64,000 bases of DNA from Desulfitobacterium_A nosdiversum (GCF_049860565.1 NZ_CP172056.1:2666001-2730000), one strand, 5' to 3'; counted from the stretch's first letter, positions 52,174 to 61,316 are shown. The notes: generated from the sequence alone by a model not told the origin. Made by a program: numbers and translations.

Positions 52174-52920
52174 ATGGAGATTATTTTACTTTTAATTGTT
52201 GGTATATTTGCAGGTTTTCTTAATACTGTAGCAGGGGGAGGGTCATTATTAACCTTGCCTCTTCTCATTTTTTTAGGTCTGCCAACAGCCGTGGCGAACG
52301 GAACAAATCGAGTGGCTTTAACCGTGCAAAGCGGGGTTGCAGTATGGAATTTTCGACGTAAAGGATTTTTTGATTGGCGCTTGGGACTTCTCTTAGGAAT
52401 ACCAGCCATGTTCTGCTCGGTTATTGGTGCAAAGCTCGCGATTTACACACCTGATGCAGTTTTTAATAAAATCCTGGCTTTTGTCATGTTAATTGTGCTT
52501 TGGGTAACTTTAAGGCCGAGCCCTAAAAAGAATAATGAAGACTCTAATGAACAGTTGAATACAAAGCAAAAGATTATCGGTGTCTTCGGTTTTATCTTGA
52601 TCGGAATTTATAGCGGCTTTATTCAGGCCGGGATTGGCTTTATTATTATCGCTTTTACGAATACACTATTTGGGTTGTCACTTGTTAAAGCAAACAGTAT
52701 AAAGGTTCTTGTTGTTGGATTAAGTATGGTTGTATCTTTAATCACGTATATTTTACATGGTGATGTGCAATGGTACTATGGCTTGCTCCTTGCATTAGGG
52801 CAAGGGATTGGAGCTTGGGTTGGCTGCAACTTTGCGGTGAGCAAAGGGGAAAAATGGATTCGGAGAATTCTTATCGTAACAGTTTTATTTATGTCGGCAA
52901 AGCTGTTTTGTAAATTCTAA
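52174..52920 (+). CDS. TauE/SafE-family sulfite exporter-like permease
   Basis: A 248-residue membrane protein with about eight helices. The N-terminal FAGFLNTVAGGGSLLTLPLLIFLG hallmark and its mirrored half IQAGIGFIIIAFTNTLFG mark the TauE/SafE family, which moves sulfite, sulfoacetate or other organosulfonates. Its place right after ssuA at the end of the sulfur island fits export of excess sulfite or uptake of a sulfonate. A GGGGAAAA-like ribosome-binding site is weak. Confidence 0.87.
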   Translation: MEIILLLIVGIFAGFLNTVAGGGSLLTLPLLIFLGLPTAVANGTNRVALTVQSGVAVWNFRRKGFFDWRLGLLLGIPAMFCSVIGAKLAIYTPDAVFNKILAFVMLIVLWVTLRPSPKKNNEDSNEQLNTKQKIIGVFGFILIGIYSGFIQAGIGFIIIAFTNTLFGLSLVKANSIKVLVVGLSMVVSLITYILHGDVQWYYGLLLALGQGIGAWVGCNFAVSKGEKWIRRILIVTVLFMSAKLFCKF

Positions 52921-52938
52921 CAAAGAAGTGAGTTTATA

Positions 52939-53472
52939 ATGATTCGTATTGGTGTAATTGGACAATCTGGAGAGATACCGCAGGAAATGCGTGATTTAGC
53001 TGTGGAACTGGGAAAGGAAATCGCGCAGAGAGGATGTGTCCTCTTCAGCGGAGGTACCAGCGGAATTATGGAATATGCTTCGAAAGGTGCCAAGGAAGCG
53101 AATGGCCTCGTAGTAGGCATTTTACCTGGAGACACACGAGAACAGGGCAACTCCTACATTGATATACCCATTACAACGGGGTTAAGCTTTGATTATCGGA
53201 GTTTAATTCTCGTTCATTCCTCCGATGTATTGATAATGATTGGCGGGGGTAATGGTACTCTCGGAGAATTGTCCGCAGCGTATCTTAATCGAAAACCTGT
53301 TGTTGTTCTTGAACCCTCAGGCGGATGGGCAGGGAAGATTCGAACTGTGGCTTATGAGGAAGCTTACCTGGATGAAAGAAGAAGCATTAAGATAGATTAT
53401 GCTCAGACTGTTCAAGAGGCTTTAAATATTGCATTAAGCCGTTTGGATGAACAAAAAGAACCATTGACGTAG
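52939..53472 (+). CDS. LOG-family / TIGR00725-like nucleotide-binding protein
   Basis: A 177-residue Rossmann-like protein with LFSGGTSGIMEYASKGAKEANG and MIGGGNGTLGELSAAYL, the two loops of the lysine-decarboxylase-like (LOG) superfamily. Some relatives are cytokinin riboside 5'-monophosphate phosphoribohydrolases, but this branch is less certain. It starts 18 bases after the TauE/SafE gene with an AGAAGTGAG site. Confidence 0.82.
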   Translation: MIRIGVIGQSGEIPQEMRDLAVELGKEIAQRGCVLFSGGTSGIMEYASKGAKEANGLVVGILPGDTREQGNSYIDIPITTGLSFDYRSLILVHSSDVLIMIGGGNGTLGELSAAYLNRKPVVVLEPSGGWAGKIRTVAYEEAYLDERRSIKIDYAQTVQEALNIALSRLDEQKEPLT

Positions 53473-53496
53473 TTAATTGAACGTCTAGGTTCTTTT
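53457..53496 (+). terminator. terminator between convergent genes
   Basis: AGAACC with GACGT on the left pairs with ACGTC and GGTTCT on the right around a loop, then TTTTTT. It separates the LOG-family gene from the convergent RNase H gene. Confidence 0.65.
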
Positions 53497-53527
53497 TTCA
53501 TTATGACTATATTAGGTTGAGATTATG

Positions 53528-54127
53528 TTATTCGGAGATACCTAGTGAGGCCTTAGCCTTTTTATCTACATATTCGTTGAATTTATTGCCAGTATGGGCT
53601 TTTACTTTTTCAAAGACATAAACTCCCTGATATTTGTTCATGAGCTTTGCATATTGTTGCGTAAATTCATTTTTGGTTTTCCATTCACCGGTAACCCAAA
53701 ATGCAATTCCAGCATAATCATGATAGATACGGATAGTTACCCCTAATTCGGCCGCCCGTTTCACAGCATGAAGAACGGCTGCAATTTCACCTGCTACATT
53801 ACGCATCACGGCTGCTTCAGGATTTTTACCAACATTGCTGTCTTCGTAAATGACTGTGTCGTCTTTTACAAAGGCATAGGCCCAAGAATATTGCCCGCTG
53901 ATATAACTTCCATCAGTATAAACCTCATAATCTGTTGCAAGTGAGGTTTCTCTCAGTGAGCTGCGATTGTCGCTAAACCACTCTTGAGCGGCACTTTCTG
54001 AGTCGAATTTTTTATAAACGGCGCCGGAAAATCCTCGGATTGCTTTTTCACATTCAGCCCACGTCGTAAAAATCCCTGTTTCTCGACCTGCCTTAACCGC
54101 ATAAAACTTAGGCTTATTAGATGCCAT
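53528..54127 (-). CDS. rnhA: ribonuclease H with N-terminal viroplasmin-like domain
   Basis: A 199-residue protein. Residues 1-50 form the viroplasmin-like RNA:DNA-hybrid-binding domain (FYAVKAGRETGIFTTWAEC; KKFDSESAAQEWF), followed by an RNase HI domain with acidic residues D72 (YTDGSY), E114 (VAGEIAAV), D137 (YHDYAG) and a last Asp in NEYVDKKAK. It cuts RNA in RNA:DNA hybrids. GAGGG lies 10 bases before the ATG on the minus strand. Common layout in Firmicutes. Confidence 0.9.
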   Translation of the reverse strand: MASNKPKFYAVKAGRETGIFTTWAECEKAIRGFSGAVYKKFDSESAAQEWFSDNRSSLRETSLATDYEVYTDGSYISGQYSWAYAFVKDDTVIYEDSNVGKNPEAAVMRNVAGEIAAVLHAVKRAAELGVTIRIYHDYAGIAFWVTGEWKTKNEFTQQYAKLMNKYQGVYVFEKVKAHTGNKFNEYVDKKAKASLGISE

Positions 54128-54312
54128 TCTTCGAATACCCTCACTTACATCCGTTTTATTTGCATAAACTCTATTTTAGTAGATATAGGTAAGTTGTGCA
54201 ATTGTTATGCAATCCAAGAAAGTGAGTTAAATTTATTATTTACCTTAAAGGAAATTATCTGAGTCCTGTCGAAATAATCGAAATTACAAAAAGTAACGGA
54301 GGAGGAAGCACT

Positions 54313-55962
54313 TTGCGGAGCATCCGATCAAAATTTCTAGGGATTATAGCCATGATTTTTATCTTTGTTGTTTTCATTCTTGGCTATACTTTTTTTTCGT
54401 TTAACTCAGTCAGTCAGGGGATCGAAACCGCTGTTAAGGCTGATCAATTAAAATTATCGGTTATCCAGGTTCAACAATATTTAACGGACGTTAGTGCAAC
54501 GCGTGATAAAGAAGGTTCAGTGGAGGGGTTTAAAGAAGCTGAGAATTGGGCGCAACAATTTGATCAAACCTTGAACGATCTTTCGGCTTTAAATCCGTCA
54601 CAGGCAAAAGAGTTTAATGATCTAAAATCATCGTTTGACAGCTATTATACCGTCGGGAAAAAAATGGCCCAAGCTTACCTTGATGGTGGTCCGGAAGCGG
54701 GCAATAAAATTATGAACGATTTTGATCAGACAGCACTTCAAATCAATACAAAGGTCGATAATTTCAGGCAGCAAGCCTTGGAGAGCGTCGATGTCAGGGC
54801 GGCTTTATTATCTATTATTAAAAAAGTTGCCATTGTTGGCGGGATAGGCCTAACCCTTAGTTTATTAATTACCCTGTTTATGAGTAGTCTGCTTATTACA
54901 CCGATTCTTAATTTAGCCAAAGAATTTGGCAAAGCAGCTCAAGGTGATTTTACGGTTCAGGTTAAAGTCAAAGGTAACGATGAAATTGCTCATTTAAGCG
55001 AATCTTTCAATGAGATGATAGCCAATCAAAGAAAAATTGTTTCAAGAGTTACTCAAACAGCTCAAACAGTATTATCTGCAGCTGAAGAGCTAACGGCTTC
55101 TACTCAGGACAGTCAAAGCAAAATGAATGAGATCGCTCGTTCGGTTGAAGAAATATCAAGCGGCATGCAGCAAAACGCCTCAAGCGCTGAAGAAACGGGT
55201 GCTGCCTCGCTGGAGGTTGCTGAAAGCTCTAAAATTGTTGCAAATGAGACAGAAAAAGGCGCCGTAGCCAGCAAAAATGTTAAAGACTTGGCTATTAAAG
55301 GACAGGAAAATGTTTTTCGCAATTTAGAATCCATGAATACCATTGAAGTTGCAACTCAGGATACAGCACAGGCTATTGAAGATTTAAATCAGACTTCAGA
55401 AAAAATAGGGCTGATTACCCAAACCATTAATGCAATTGCCGATCAAACAAACCTTTTGGCTTTAAATGCTGCGATAGAGGCTGCCCGAGCAGGAGAGCAG
55501 GGTCGCGGCTTTGCTGTTGTCGCCGAAGAGGTTCGAAAACTCGCGGAAGAGAGCAGTCGTGCAGTTGGTCAAATTTCTAATCTTGTTCTAACAATTCAAA
55601 AGGGAACTTTAACAGCAGTTGAAAAAATGAGAGCGGGTGCGGAGCAGGTTCAACAAGGTAAAACGCTGACATCACAAGTCGAGGCGGATTTTAAAATGAT
55701 TGAGCAGTCCGTTATCGAACTTGACACTATAATCAATAGAATAGCGGCTTCAGCTCAAAGACAGTCATCTTCAATTGAACAAGTTGCAACTGCTGTGACG
55801 AACATTACAATGATTACGCAAACGGTTGCCCAAAATACAAGCACCGTTACCAGTAACGTAGAACAGCAAAATGATATTATGCTTAATCTAAGCAAGGCCA
55901 GCGAAGATCTTGCCAATTTAGCGGAGAATCTGAATGAACTTGTCAAAGATTTCCGCGTTTAA
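54313..55962 (+). CDS. methyl-accepting chemotaxis protein
   Basis: A 549-residue receptor: N-terminal membrane helix (about 7-30), extracellular four-helix-bundle-like region with EGFKEAENWAQQFD (about 35-170), second helix near 175-200, HAMP domain, then a long coiled signalling region with the tip INAIADQTNLLALNAAIEAA and GRGFAVVAEEVRKLAEES. TTG start has GGAGGAGG about 6 bases upstream. No chemotaxis operon is adjacent. The ligand is unknown. Confidence 0.93.
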   Translation: MRSIRSKFLGIIAMIFIFVVFILGYTFFSFNSVSQGIETAVKADQLKLSVIQVQQYLTDVSATRDKEGSVEGFKEAENWAQQFDQTLNDLSALNPSQAKEFNDLKSSFDSYYTVGKKMAQAYLDGGPEAGNKIMNDFDQTALQINTKVDNFRQQALESVDVRAALLSIIKKVAIVGGIGLTLSLLITLFMSSLLITPILNLAKEFGKAAQGDFTVQVKVKGNDEIAHLSESFNEMIANQRKIVSRVTQTAQTVLSAAEELTASTQDSQSKMNEIARSVEEISSGMQQNASSAEETGAASLEVAESSKIVANETEKGAVASKNVKDLAIKGQENVFRNLESMNTIEVATQDTAQAIEDLNQTSEKIGLITQTINAIADQTNLLALNAAIEAARAGEQGRGFAVVAEEVRKLAEESSRAVGQISNLVLTIQKGTLTAVEKMRAGAEQVQQGKTLTSQVEADFKMIEQSVIELDTIINRIAASAQRQSSSIEQVATAVTNITMITQTVAQNTSTVTSNVEQQNDIMLNLSKASEDLANLAENLNELVKDFRV

Positions 55963-56006
55963 GTACTCGTAATTATTTAATTAAATATTTTAATCATAAA
56001 CAAGAA

Positions 56007-56044
56007 AATCCCTTATCCGTAGAGATTATCTCAAGGATAAGGGA
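56007..56044. terminator. bidirectional terminator
   Basis: ATCCCTTATCC at 56007-56017 and GGATAAGGGAT at 56034-56044 are perfectly complementary over 11 bases, flanked by A-rich and T-rich sides; it lies between the convergent chemotaxis receptor and amidase genes. Confidence 0.75.
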
Positions 56045-56077
56045 TAATTATTATTTTAGGGTTAATCTTATTGACTA

Positions 56078-58093
56078 TTAAGGCTGAGGAAGAGGATTTT
56101 TATAATAGTTATAGATACCATGAAAGATGGCGGCTGCCACATTTTTCTGGAATATAGGATCTTGTAATCTGGCTTCTGCATAAGGATTTGAGATAAACTC
56201 AGTCTCGAGAAGAATAGCAGGCATTGACGTATTGCGCAAAACATAGAAGCCAGCTTCTTTAACACCCCGGTTGTTGGATTTAATCGTATCAAGAACTGCT
56301 GTTTCAATGCTGTTGGCAAGATGTAAGCTTTCATTGCTCTTTGGATTATCAGCAGAATAGTAAGTTGATGTTCCTTGAACATCAGGATTGGTGAATGAAT
56401 CATTGTGAATGCAAATAAATAAATCGACATTGCTATTTTTCGCGATATCAACTCGAGCTTGAAGATCAGCTATTTCCGAGTAATCCGGGGCAGGAGAAAT
56501 ATCCTTATCCCTTGTTAAAATGACGGTTGCTCCAGCCTGTTTTAAGATATCACGCAAGGCTAGGGAAATCGCTAAAGTATTATTTTTTTCCGTAGTCTTA
56601 TTAGGCCCTATGGCCCCGGTATCTGGACCGCCGTGTCCGGGGTCGACTAAAATCGTTTTTCCGGCTAAAGCATTTGCAGGGTATCCATTAAAGGGATCAA
56701 TGGGAACTTCTTTGGATGGGTCATCGGTTTGAATAGGAGTTGTTGTGTTACCTGGAGTGGTTGTTGTACTGTCGCCTCGGGAAGGAGGATCAGTATTAAT
56801 TGCATTTGGAAGAGAAGGAAAGTCCTTTAAATTGTCACTATATGAGGAGGACGATTTTCCCTCGAGGATGTTTTCAGTATTTGTGCTGATTACACCTTGT
56901 CCGCCTAAAAGTAAAACAGACCCATTAACACTTATATCGGTTGTATTCTGAGAAAGAGCCCCGATCTTCACGTAATTAGCTGAAATCCACCCTGTCGCAG
57001 ATTGATAGGTCGTTTGGTACCATTGACTTTGCTCACCGTTAATAGTAACTGTTGTTCCTTCTGGAATTGCAAGCAGAATTTTACTTCCAGTAGTAGGATT
57101 TTCTCTAAGATTTAGGCCGCCATTAGCAGTGATCTGTCCAGTTTTAACTGAATCAGCACCATCTGAGCTGCCGGTTTGTACTTGTTCAACTTTCATATGA
57201 TTACGCAGCAGCGAGTAAATGGAGGGAGGAATATCATTTTTTTCAGTCAGGAGAAGGGGAGCCTTATATTTTGAGGCCAGTACAGTTCCAGCTATGGCAT
57301 CAGGAAAGGTTTGCCCTGATGCTAAAAATAAATCGTTGGAATCATAAGCGGTTTTCATAAAAGAAACGACTTTTGCATTTGTTTCGTAACGATCCTGCCC
57401 GCCCAACCGTGTTTCAACTTTAAGATTATTTTGAGTCAAATCTTCAGAAGGAACGACTGCTTCTCCGCCGATAACAATTAAGTGATCCGGGTTGGCTTCC
57501 TTATAATATGTAATGACTGAACCGGGAAGGGAACTTGAAGTTAAAACGATGGGAATTTGCTTAATCCCGGCATAACTGGCAGCGGACAAAGCATCCGGAA
57601 AATTATCCCCATTTGCTAATATTAAGGAATTGCTGTTAAGGCGTTTAGCCAGAAGTATAGAGGTTTGATAGCGGTCACTGCCGCCAATTCGTTCGTAGTT
57701 GAATGATAATTGAGTGAGTTCTTCCTCGATTGAAGGTTTTAAGCATGCCTTACCGCCGAGGAGAATCACTTTCTGAGGGTTTAAGCGCTGTAGTTCCTGA
57801 ACGACTCGAGAATCGAGTGAATCACCAGAAGTCAGCAGAAGAGGTGCATTAACGCTGACCGCAAAAGGAGTTGAAGCAATAGAATCAGCGTAATCGGAAT
57901 ATTCGCAAAGAACGACTGTTTGTGCGCTCTGCCAGCCTTTCTGAGATATTTTAAGAGAAGTTTCAATTCGATCTTGTCCTGCGATTCGTTCTGTTGGATA
58001 AGCCAAGGGACTTGCTTGTGTAAATATTGGTAAGCTTAATATGATCGATAAACTCGTAATCAATGAAAATATAATCTTTTTCAGAATTCCCAA
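56078..58093 (-). CDS. N-acetylmuramoyl-L-alanine amidase with cell-wall-binding-2 repeats and SH3 domain
   Basis: A 671-residue secreted enzyme. After a signal peptide (FSLITSLSIILSLPIFTQA) come three cell-wall-binding type 2 repeats to about 290 (each with RI.G.DRYET and a VILLGG-like core), a bacterial SH3 domain at about 315-375 (GLNLRENPTTGS), a Ser/Thr/Pro-rich linker and an Amidase_3 domain from about 475 with zinc ligands in VDPGHGGPD and HNDS and the acidic ETEF. It cleaves the amide bond between peptide and muramic acid in peptidoglycan. Start is TTG with AAGGA 5 bases upstream on the minus strand. Confidence 0.92.
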   Translation of the reverse strand: MGILKKIIFSLITSLSIILSLPIFTQASPLAYPTERIAGQDRIETSLKISQKGWQSAQTVVLCEYSDYADSIASTPFAVSVNAPLLLTSGDSLDSRVVQELQRLNPQKVILLGGKACLKPSIEEELTQLSFNYERIGGSDRYQTSILLAKRLNSNSLILANGDNFPDALSAASYAGIKQIPIVLTSSSLPGSVITYYKEANPDHLIVIGGEAVVPSEDLTQNNLKVETRLGGQDRYETNAKVVSFMKTAYDSNDLFLASGQTFPDAIAGTVLASKYKAPLLLTEKNDIPPSIYSLLRNHMKVEQVQTGSSDGADSVKTGQITANGGLNLRENPTTGSKILLAIPEGTTVTINGEQSQWYQTTYQSATGWISANYVKIGALSQNTTDISVNGSVLLLGGQGVISTNTENILEGKSSSSYSDNLKDFPSLPNAINTDPPSRGDSTTTTPGNTTTPIQTDDPSKEVPIDPFNGYPANALAGKTILVDPGHGGPDTGAIGPNKTTEKNNTLAISLALRDILKQAGATVILTRDKDISPAPDYSEIADLQARVDIAKNSNVDLFICIHNDSFTNPDVQGTSTYYSADNPKSNESLHLANSIETAVLDTIKSNNRGVKEAGFYVLRNTSMPAILLETEFISNPYAEARLQDPIFQKNVAAAIFHGIYNYYKNPLPQP

Positions 58094-58237
58094 TCCTTTC
58101 CTTAGAATCTTCTATGTCGATTATATCAAAAGTACAGCGTTTTAGGGTAGTAAAAAAGCGATTATCGAAGAAAAATAGAATAGATAGACAATAGAATTAC
58201 CATCTATTTTTAAGGTTTGGCAGGAAAAATTCTTTGG

Positions 58238-58269
58238 ATAAAGAATGGATAAAGAATGAATAAAGAATG
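58238..58269. repeat. three tandem 11-base repeats
   Basis: ATAAAGAATG recurs at 58238, 58249 and 58260 with one spacer base each, in the 287-base gap upstream of the ketopantoate reductase-like gene. The rest of the gap (58094-58380) is AT-rich and shows no gene. Confidence 0.7.
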
Positions 58270-58380
58270 ATATAAATCCAAATCAAATTTATCTTATAAA
58301 TCTAGGATTAGATCATTAAACTCAGCGGCCAAATTCTAACGAATCGATGTCTCAGATTATGATTGAAAGAAGGGTATGAA

Positions 58381-59307
58381 ATGAACATCGTTGTAATAGG
58401 CGCAGGGGCTGTTGGTGGTTACTTTGGAGGAAAACTTGCTGAAGCAGGCGTTCCTGTGACATTTTTAGTTCGTAAGAAGAGGAAACAACAACTCGAAGCA
58501 GAGGGACTTCGCATTCAAAGTGTTCATGGTAATTTTACGATTCAGCCTCAATGTGTTCTTTCCGCAGACGAGGTCGAGAATCCTGATTTAGTAATTATCG
58601 CTGTTAAGAATTATCAACTCGACGGAGCAATGAAAGATCTTGAAACATTCGTTCGCCGTGGTGCGAAAATCTTGCCCTTAATGAACGGTGTACAACATAT
58701 TGAACGATTAGTTTCCAGTTTTGGCAGCGAAAAAATCCTTGGCGGTCTTTGTTATGTAGAATCTACCCTGAATGAATTGGGTGATATTATTCAAAAGAGC
58801 ATGATGCAGGATATTGTTTTTGGATCATTAAGCTCGGCCACAGATGCTTCATTCCTTCAAGAAGTCGAAGCAACTTTTAAAACAAGTGGTGTAAATGTAA
58901 AACTTACGTCGGAAATTCTAACTGAGATTTGGACTAAGTATATATTCTTAGTTACGCTTAGCGGTATCACGACAGCCACCCGTAATCCAATTGGTTTAGC
59001 TTTAAATGATCCTGCTGCGTTGGCATTTCTCACGGATTTGGTTGAAGAACTTACAAACTTAGCCAGGACGTTAGAAATTAAACTTTCTAAAGATTTCTCC
59101 AATCAGATGATCAATAAAATAAAGAAATCAAATCCGGAAATGACTTCTTCTATGCACCGTGACTTGCAAAAAGGACTTCCTCTTGAATTAGAAAGCCTTC
59201 AAGGTGCAATTCTTAAAATGGCGGATGAAAAAAAGGTGGCAACTCCCTGCACCCGCGCTATCTATGCCTTGCTGCATCCTTTTACACAGGGATCAATGAC
59301 CCACTGA
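58381..59307 (+). CDS. ketopantoate reductase family protein (2-dehydropantoate 2-reductase)
   Basis: A 308-residue NADPH-dependent reductase with the N-terminal loop VVIGAGAVGGYFGGKLAEAG, the catalytic lysine region WTKYIFLVTLSGITTATR and the C-terminal EEL/SSM segment (MTSSMHRDLQKGLPLELE). PanE makes pantoate for coenzyme A; many Firmicutes have several paralogues of unknown substrate, so the symbol is withheld. ATG 58381 with GAAGGG upstream is preferred over TTG 58363. Confidence 0.87.
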   Translation: MNIVVIGAGAVGGYFGGKLAEAGVPVTFLVRKKRKQQLEAEGLRIQSVHGNFTIQPQCVLSADEVENPDLVIIAVKNYQLDGAMKDLETFVRRGAKILPLMNGVQHIERLVSSFGSEKILGGLCYVESTLNELGDIIQKSMMQDIVFGSLSSATDASFLQEVEATFKTSGVNVKLTSEILTEIWTKYIFLVTLSGITTATRNPIGLALNDPAALAFLTDLVEELTNLARTLEIKLSKDFSNQMINKIKKSNPEMTSSMHRDLQKGLPLELESLQGAILKMADEKKVATPCTRAIYALLHPFTQGSMTH

Positions 59308-59309
59308 GA

Positions 59310-59325
59310 CTAGGTTTAAACCTAG
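59310..59325. promoter_or_regulatory. 16-base perfect palindrome
   Basis: CTAGGTTTAAACCTAG at 59310-59325 is a perfect palindrome directly after the reductase stop and 18 bases before the next start. It could be an operator or a short hairpin in the intergenic RNA. Confidence 0.35.
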
Positions 59326-59343
59326 GAATTGAGGTTAAGAGCG

Positions 59344-60948
59344 ATGAATGTCCAAGGTTTAAATATAGTCAATGGTTTAACCAATTTAAGTCCGGATGAA
59401 CTGCGTGAAGGACAGCGCCTTTTTGTGGAGATTGTTTCCATCGATCCCTCAGGCAAAGGCACTGTAAATATTAAGGGCAACCTCCTTGAAGCTATCTTAG
59501 AAACCATGGCTCAACCGGGGGATAAATTTTGGGCCAGGGTTAAGGAAATAGATGCTCAGCAGCTTGTTCTTGCCAAAGAAGTTAACGGACCGGATACTGC
59601 GGGCTTGCTTTCTCGGGAAGAAAGCATAGCTCAAAACGGGAAAGAGATAAATACAGGGTTTTCATCCTTAAGTCAAGACCTAGCCCAAGCGATTAACACC
59701 GCAAGAAAAATGGATTGGAAAACCCTATTAGAAGATTCCTTTAGTTTTACTCAAAAGATGATACCCATCCCGTCGGAACAGACTGCAGGAGACTTAGGTG
59801 CAAAACTATTACAAAGTTTATCCGAACAAGTTTCAACAAACTCGGGTTTGAAAGTCCTACAGGGTTTACCGGAGCTGGCATTAGCTAACCTTGGTACAAA
59901 ACTGGTGCAAGCTTTATCCGAACAAGTTGCAGCTAATCCGGGCTTGAAAGCCTTACAGAGTTTATCCGGGCAGGCTTTAGCTAACATTGGGGCAAAGCTG
60001 TTGCAAGTTCTATCTGAACAAATTCAAGCCGACTCAGGTTTAAAAACACTACAGGGTTTATCGGAACAGACTATTGCTAACCTAGGTGCAAAACTATTAC
60101 AAAGTTTATCCGAACAGGCTTCCACTGACCCAAGTTTAAAAACACTACAGGGTTTATCGGAGCAGACTATTGCTAACCTGGGTGCAAAACTACTACAAAG
60201 TTTATCCGAACAGGTTACAGCAAATTCGCCATCTCCTCTGTCTGAACTGCCGCTTCAAAGTTTAGCAGAAAAACTATCGGCGATTATTCCATCCTGGTCA
60301 GATTTAAACGGTGAGAATGGTTTGCCCCAAATTCGTAACTTTTTAAATCATCTAGGAATTGGTTATGAGCGAAATTTAGCCGAATTCTTACTTTCCAAAA
60401 ATTCTCCTGAAACTGAATTAGCAAATCTTAAAGATACAGTGAAGGCTCAGCTTTTAGAAGTATTAAGCGGCAAGGGAAGTAATGATCTTGATAATTCTGT
60501 CAGCTCAAAATTTCTAGGGTTGCTGGAAAAGATAACTGGACAGCAGCTCTATTTAAGTAATCTTACGCCTTCATACATTTACTTAAGTCTTCCCTTGAAG
60601 GGAAATTACAATCTTACTGAAGTTAAAATAGCGCTGCAGGGTGATCGCCGCAAGAAAACGCTCGACTCCTCACATTGCCGCATAGGAGTTTGCCTAGAAA
60701 CTCCTGCCCTTGGGGAAGTTGGAGTTGATGCCTATCTCTGTGAAAATTCCCTTTCTCTGCGCGTTTTAACAACGTACCCACAGGAGTTGAAGCTTCTGCT
60801 CCGCGAGCTGAAGGCAGAAACGGTCGCGCGGTTTGCAGATTTAGGGTTAAGATTAACAGGATTGGACGTAGTTCAGCTGGAAACGAATTCCGAATTTAAA
60901 AATTTTGTTTCAGGAGAGCCGCAACAGGGGGTTGATATTTATGCCTGA
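59344..60948 (+). CDS. YlqG/FliK-like protein with internal 32-residue repeats
   Basis: A 534-residue protein with no signal peptide. The N-terminus (about 1-85) has a beta-rich OB-like segment; the middle (about 151-295) holds four to five copies of a 32-residue repeat based on LGAKLLQSLSEQ; the C-terminal 110 residues (KKTLDSSHCRIGVCLETPALGEVGVDAYL onwards in character) resemble the hook-length control C-domain. The following gene is an orphan FlhB C-terminal-like protein, the same pair as ylqG-ylqH of Bacillus. ATG 59344 follows GAGG by 9 bases. Function is unproved. Confidence 0.72.
   Translation: MNVQGLNIVNGLTNLSPDELREGQRLFVEIVSIDPSGKGTVNIKGNLLEAILETMAQPGDKFWARVKEIDAQQLVLAKEVNGPDTAGLLSREESIAQNGKEINTGFSSLSQDLAQAINTARKMDWKTLLEDSFSFTQKMIPIPSEQTAGDLGAKLLQSLSEQVSTNSGLKVLQGLPELALANLGTKLVQALSEQVAANPGLKALQSLSGQALANIGAKLLQVLSEQIQADSGLKTLQGLSEQTIANLGAKLLQSLSEQASTDPSLKTLQGLSEQTIANLGAKLLQSLSEQVTANSPSPLSELPLQSLAEKLSAIIPSWSDLNGENGLPQIRNFLNHLGIGYERNLAEFLLSKNSPETELANLKDTVKAQLLEVLSGKGSNDLDNSVSSKFLGLLEKITGQQLYLSNLTPSYIYLSLPLKGNYNLTEVKIALQGDRRKKTLDSSHCRIGVCLETPALGEVGVDAYLCENSLSLRVLTTYPQELKLLLRELKAETVARFADLGLRLTGLDVVQLETNSEFKNFVSGEPQQGVDIYA
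59794..60228 (+). repeat. tandem 96-base coding repeats
   Basis: Within the YlqG/FliK-like gene a 96-base unit is repeated about four and a half times, each encoding LGAKLLQSLSEQ followed by about 20 more variable residues. The third and fourth units are nearly identical at the DNA level, a sign of recent duplication and possible length variation between strains. Confidence 0.85.
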
Positions 60949-61225
60949 GACTCAATCCGCTCCAAAGGCTGTTGCCTTAAGCTATGATGGCACGGGGGCT
61001 CCTAAAGTTACAGCCCGCGGAACAGGTGAATTAGCCAAAAAAATTATTGAAGTTGCGCAGGCAGAGGGAATTCCGATTCAGAAAAATGAAACCCTTGTCG
61101 ATGCTTTGGTTCAGATTGATCTGAATCGAGAAATTCCGCCACAGCTATATGTCGCCGTAGCTGAAATCTTAGCACTGATTTATAAACTTGATAGTCGAAA
61201 ACAGAAAAAACTAAAGGTAAACTAA
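60941..61225 (+). CDS. orphan FlhB C-terminal-like protein (EscU/YscU/HrcU family, YlqH-like)
   Basis: A 94-residue protein matching the cytoplasmic export-switch domain of FlhB without its membrane part: AVALSYDGTGAPKVTARGTGELAKKIIEVA and a C-terminal LYVAVAEILALIYKLD. The autocleavage NPTH motif is absent, as in FhlB/YlqH proteins. ATG 60941 overlaps the end of the upstream gene by 8 bases and has CAGGGGG 9 bases upstream. Its role in flagellar export is inferred by similarity only. Confidence 0.82.
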   Translation: MPETQSAPKAVALSYDGTGAPKVTARGTGELAKKIIEVAQAEGIPIQKNETLVDALVQIDLNREIPPQLYVAVAEILALIYKLDSRKQKKLKVN

Positions 61226-61286
61226 ATCATAATTTTATAATGTAAATTTAGTATTTAAATCATTTGAAACATTTAAAAATCTTATC

Positions 61287-61316
61287 ATAAAAAGGATATG
61301 CTTTTTATCTTTTTTA
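61287..61316 (+). terminator. hairpin after the ylqH-like gene
   Basis: ATAAAAAG at 61287-61294 and CTTTTTAT at 61301-61308 form a perfect 8-base stem with a short loop, followed by a T-rich stretch. The stem is A-T based, so its strength is low. Confidence 0.45.

Noticed and set aside
59794..60228. CRISPR array
   Set aside because: The repeats are contiguous 96-base coding units without spacers; no CRISPR array or cas gene was seen anywhere in the window.
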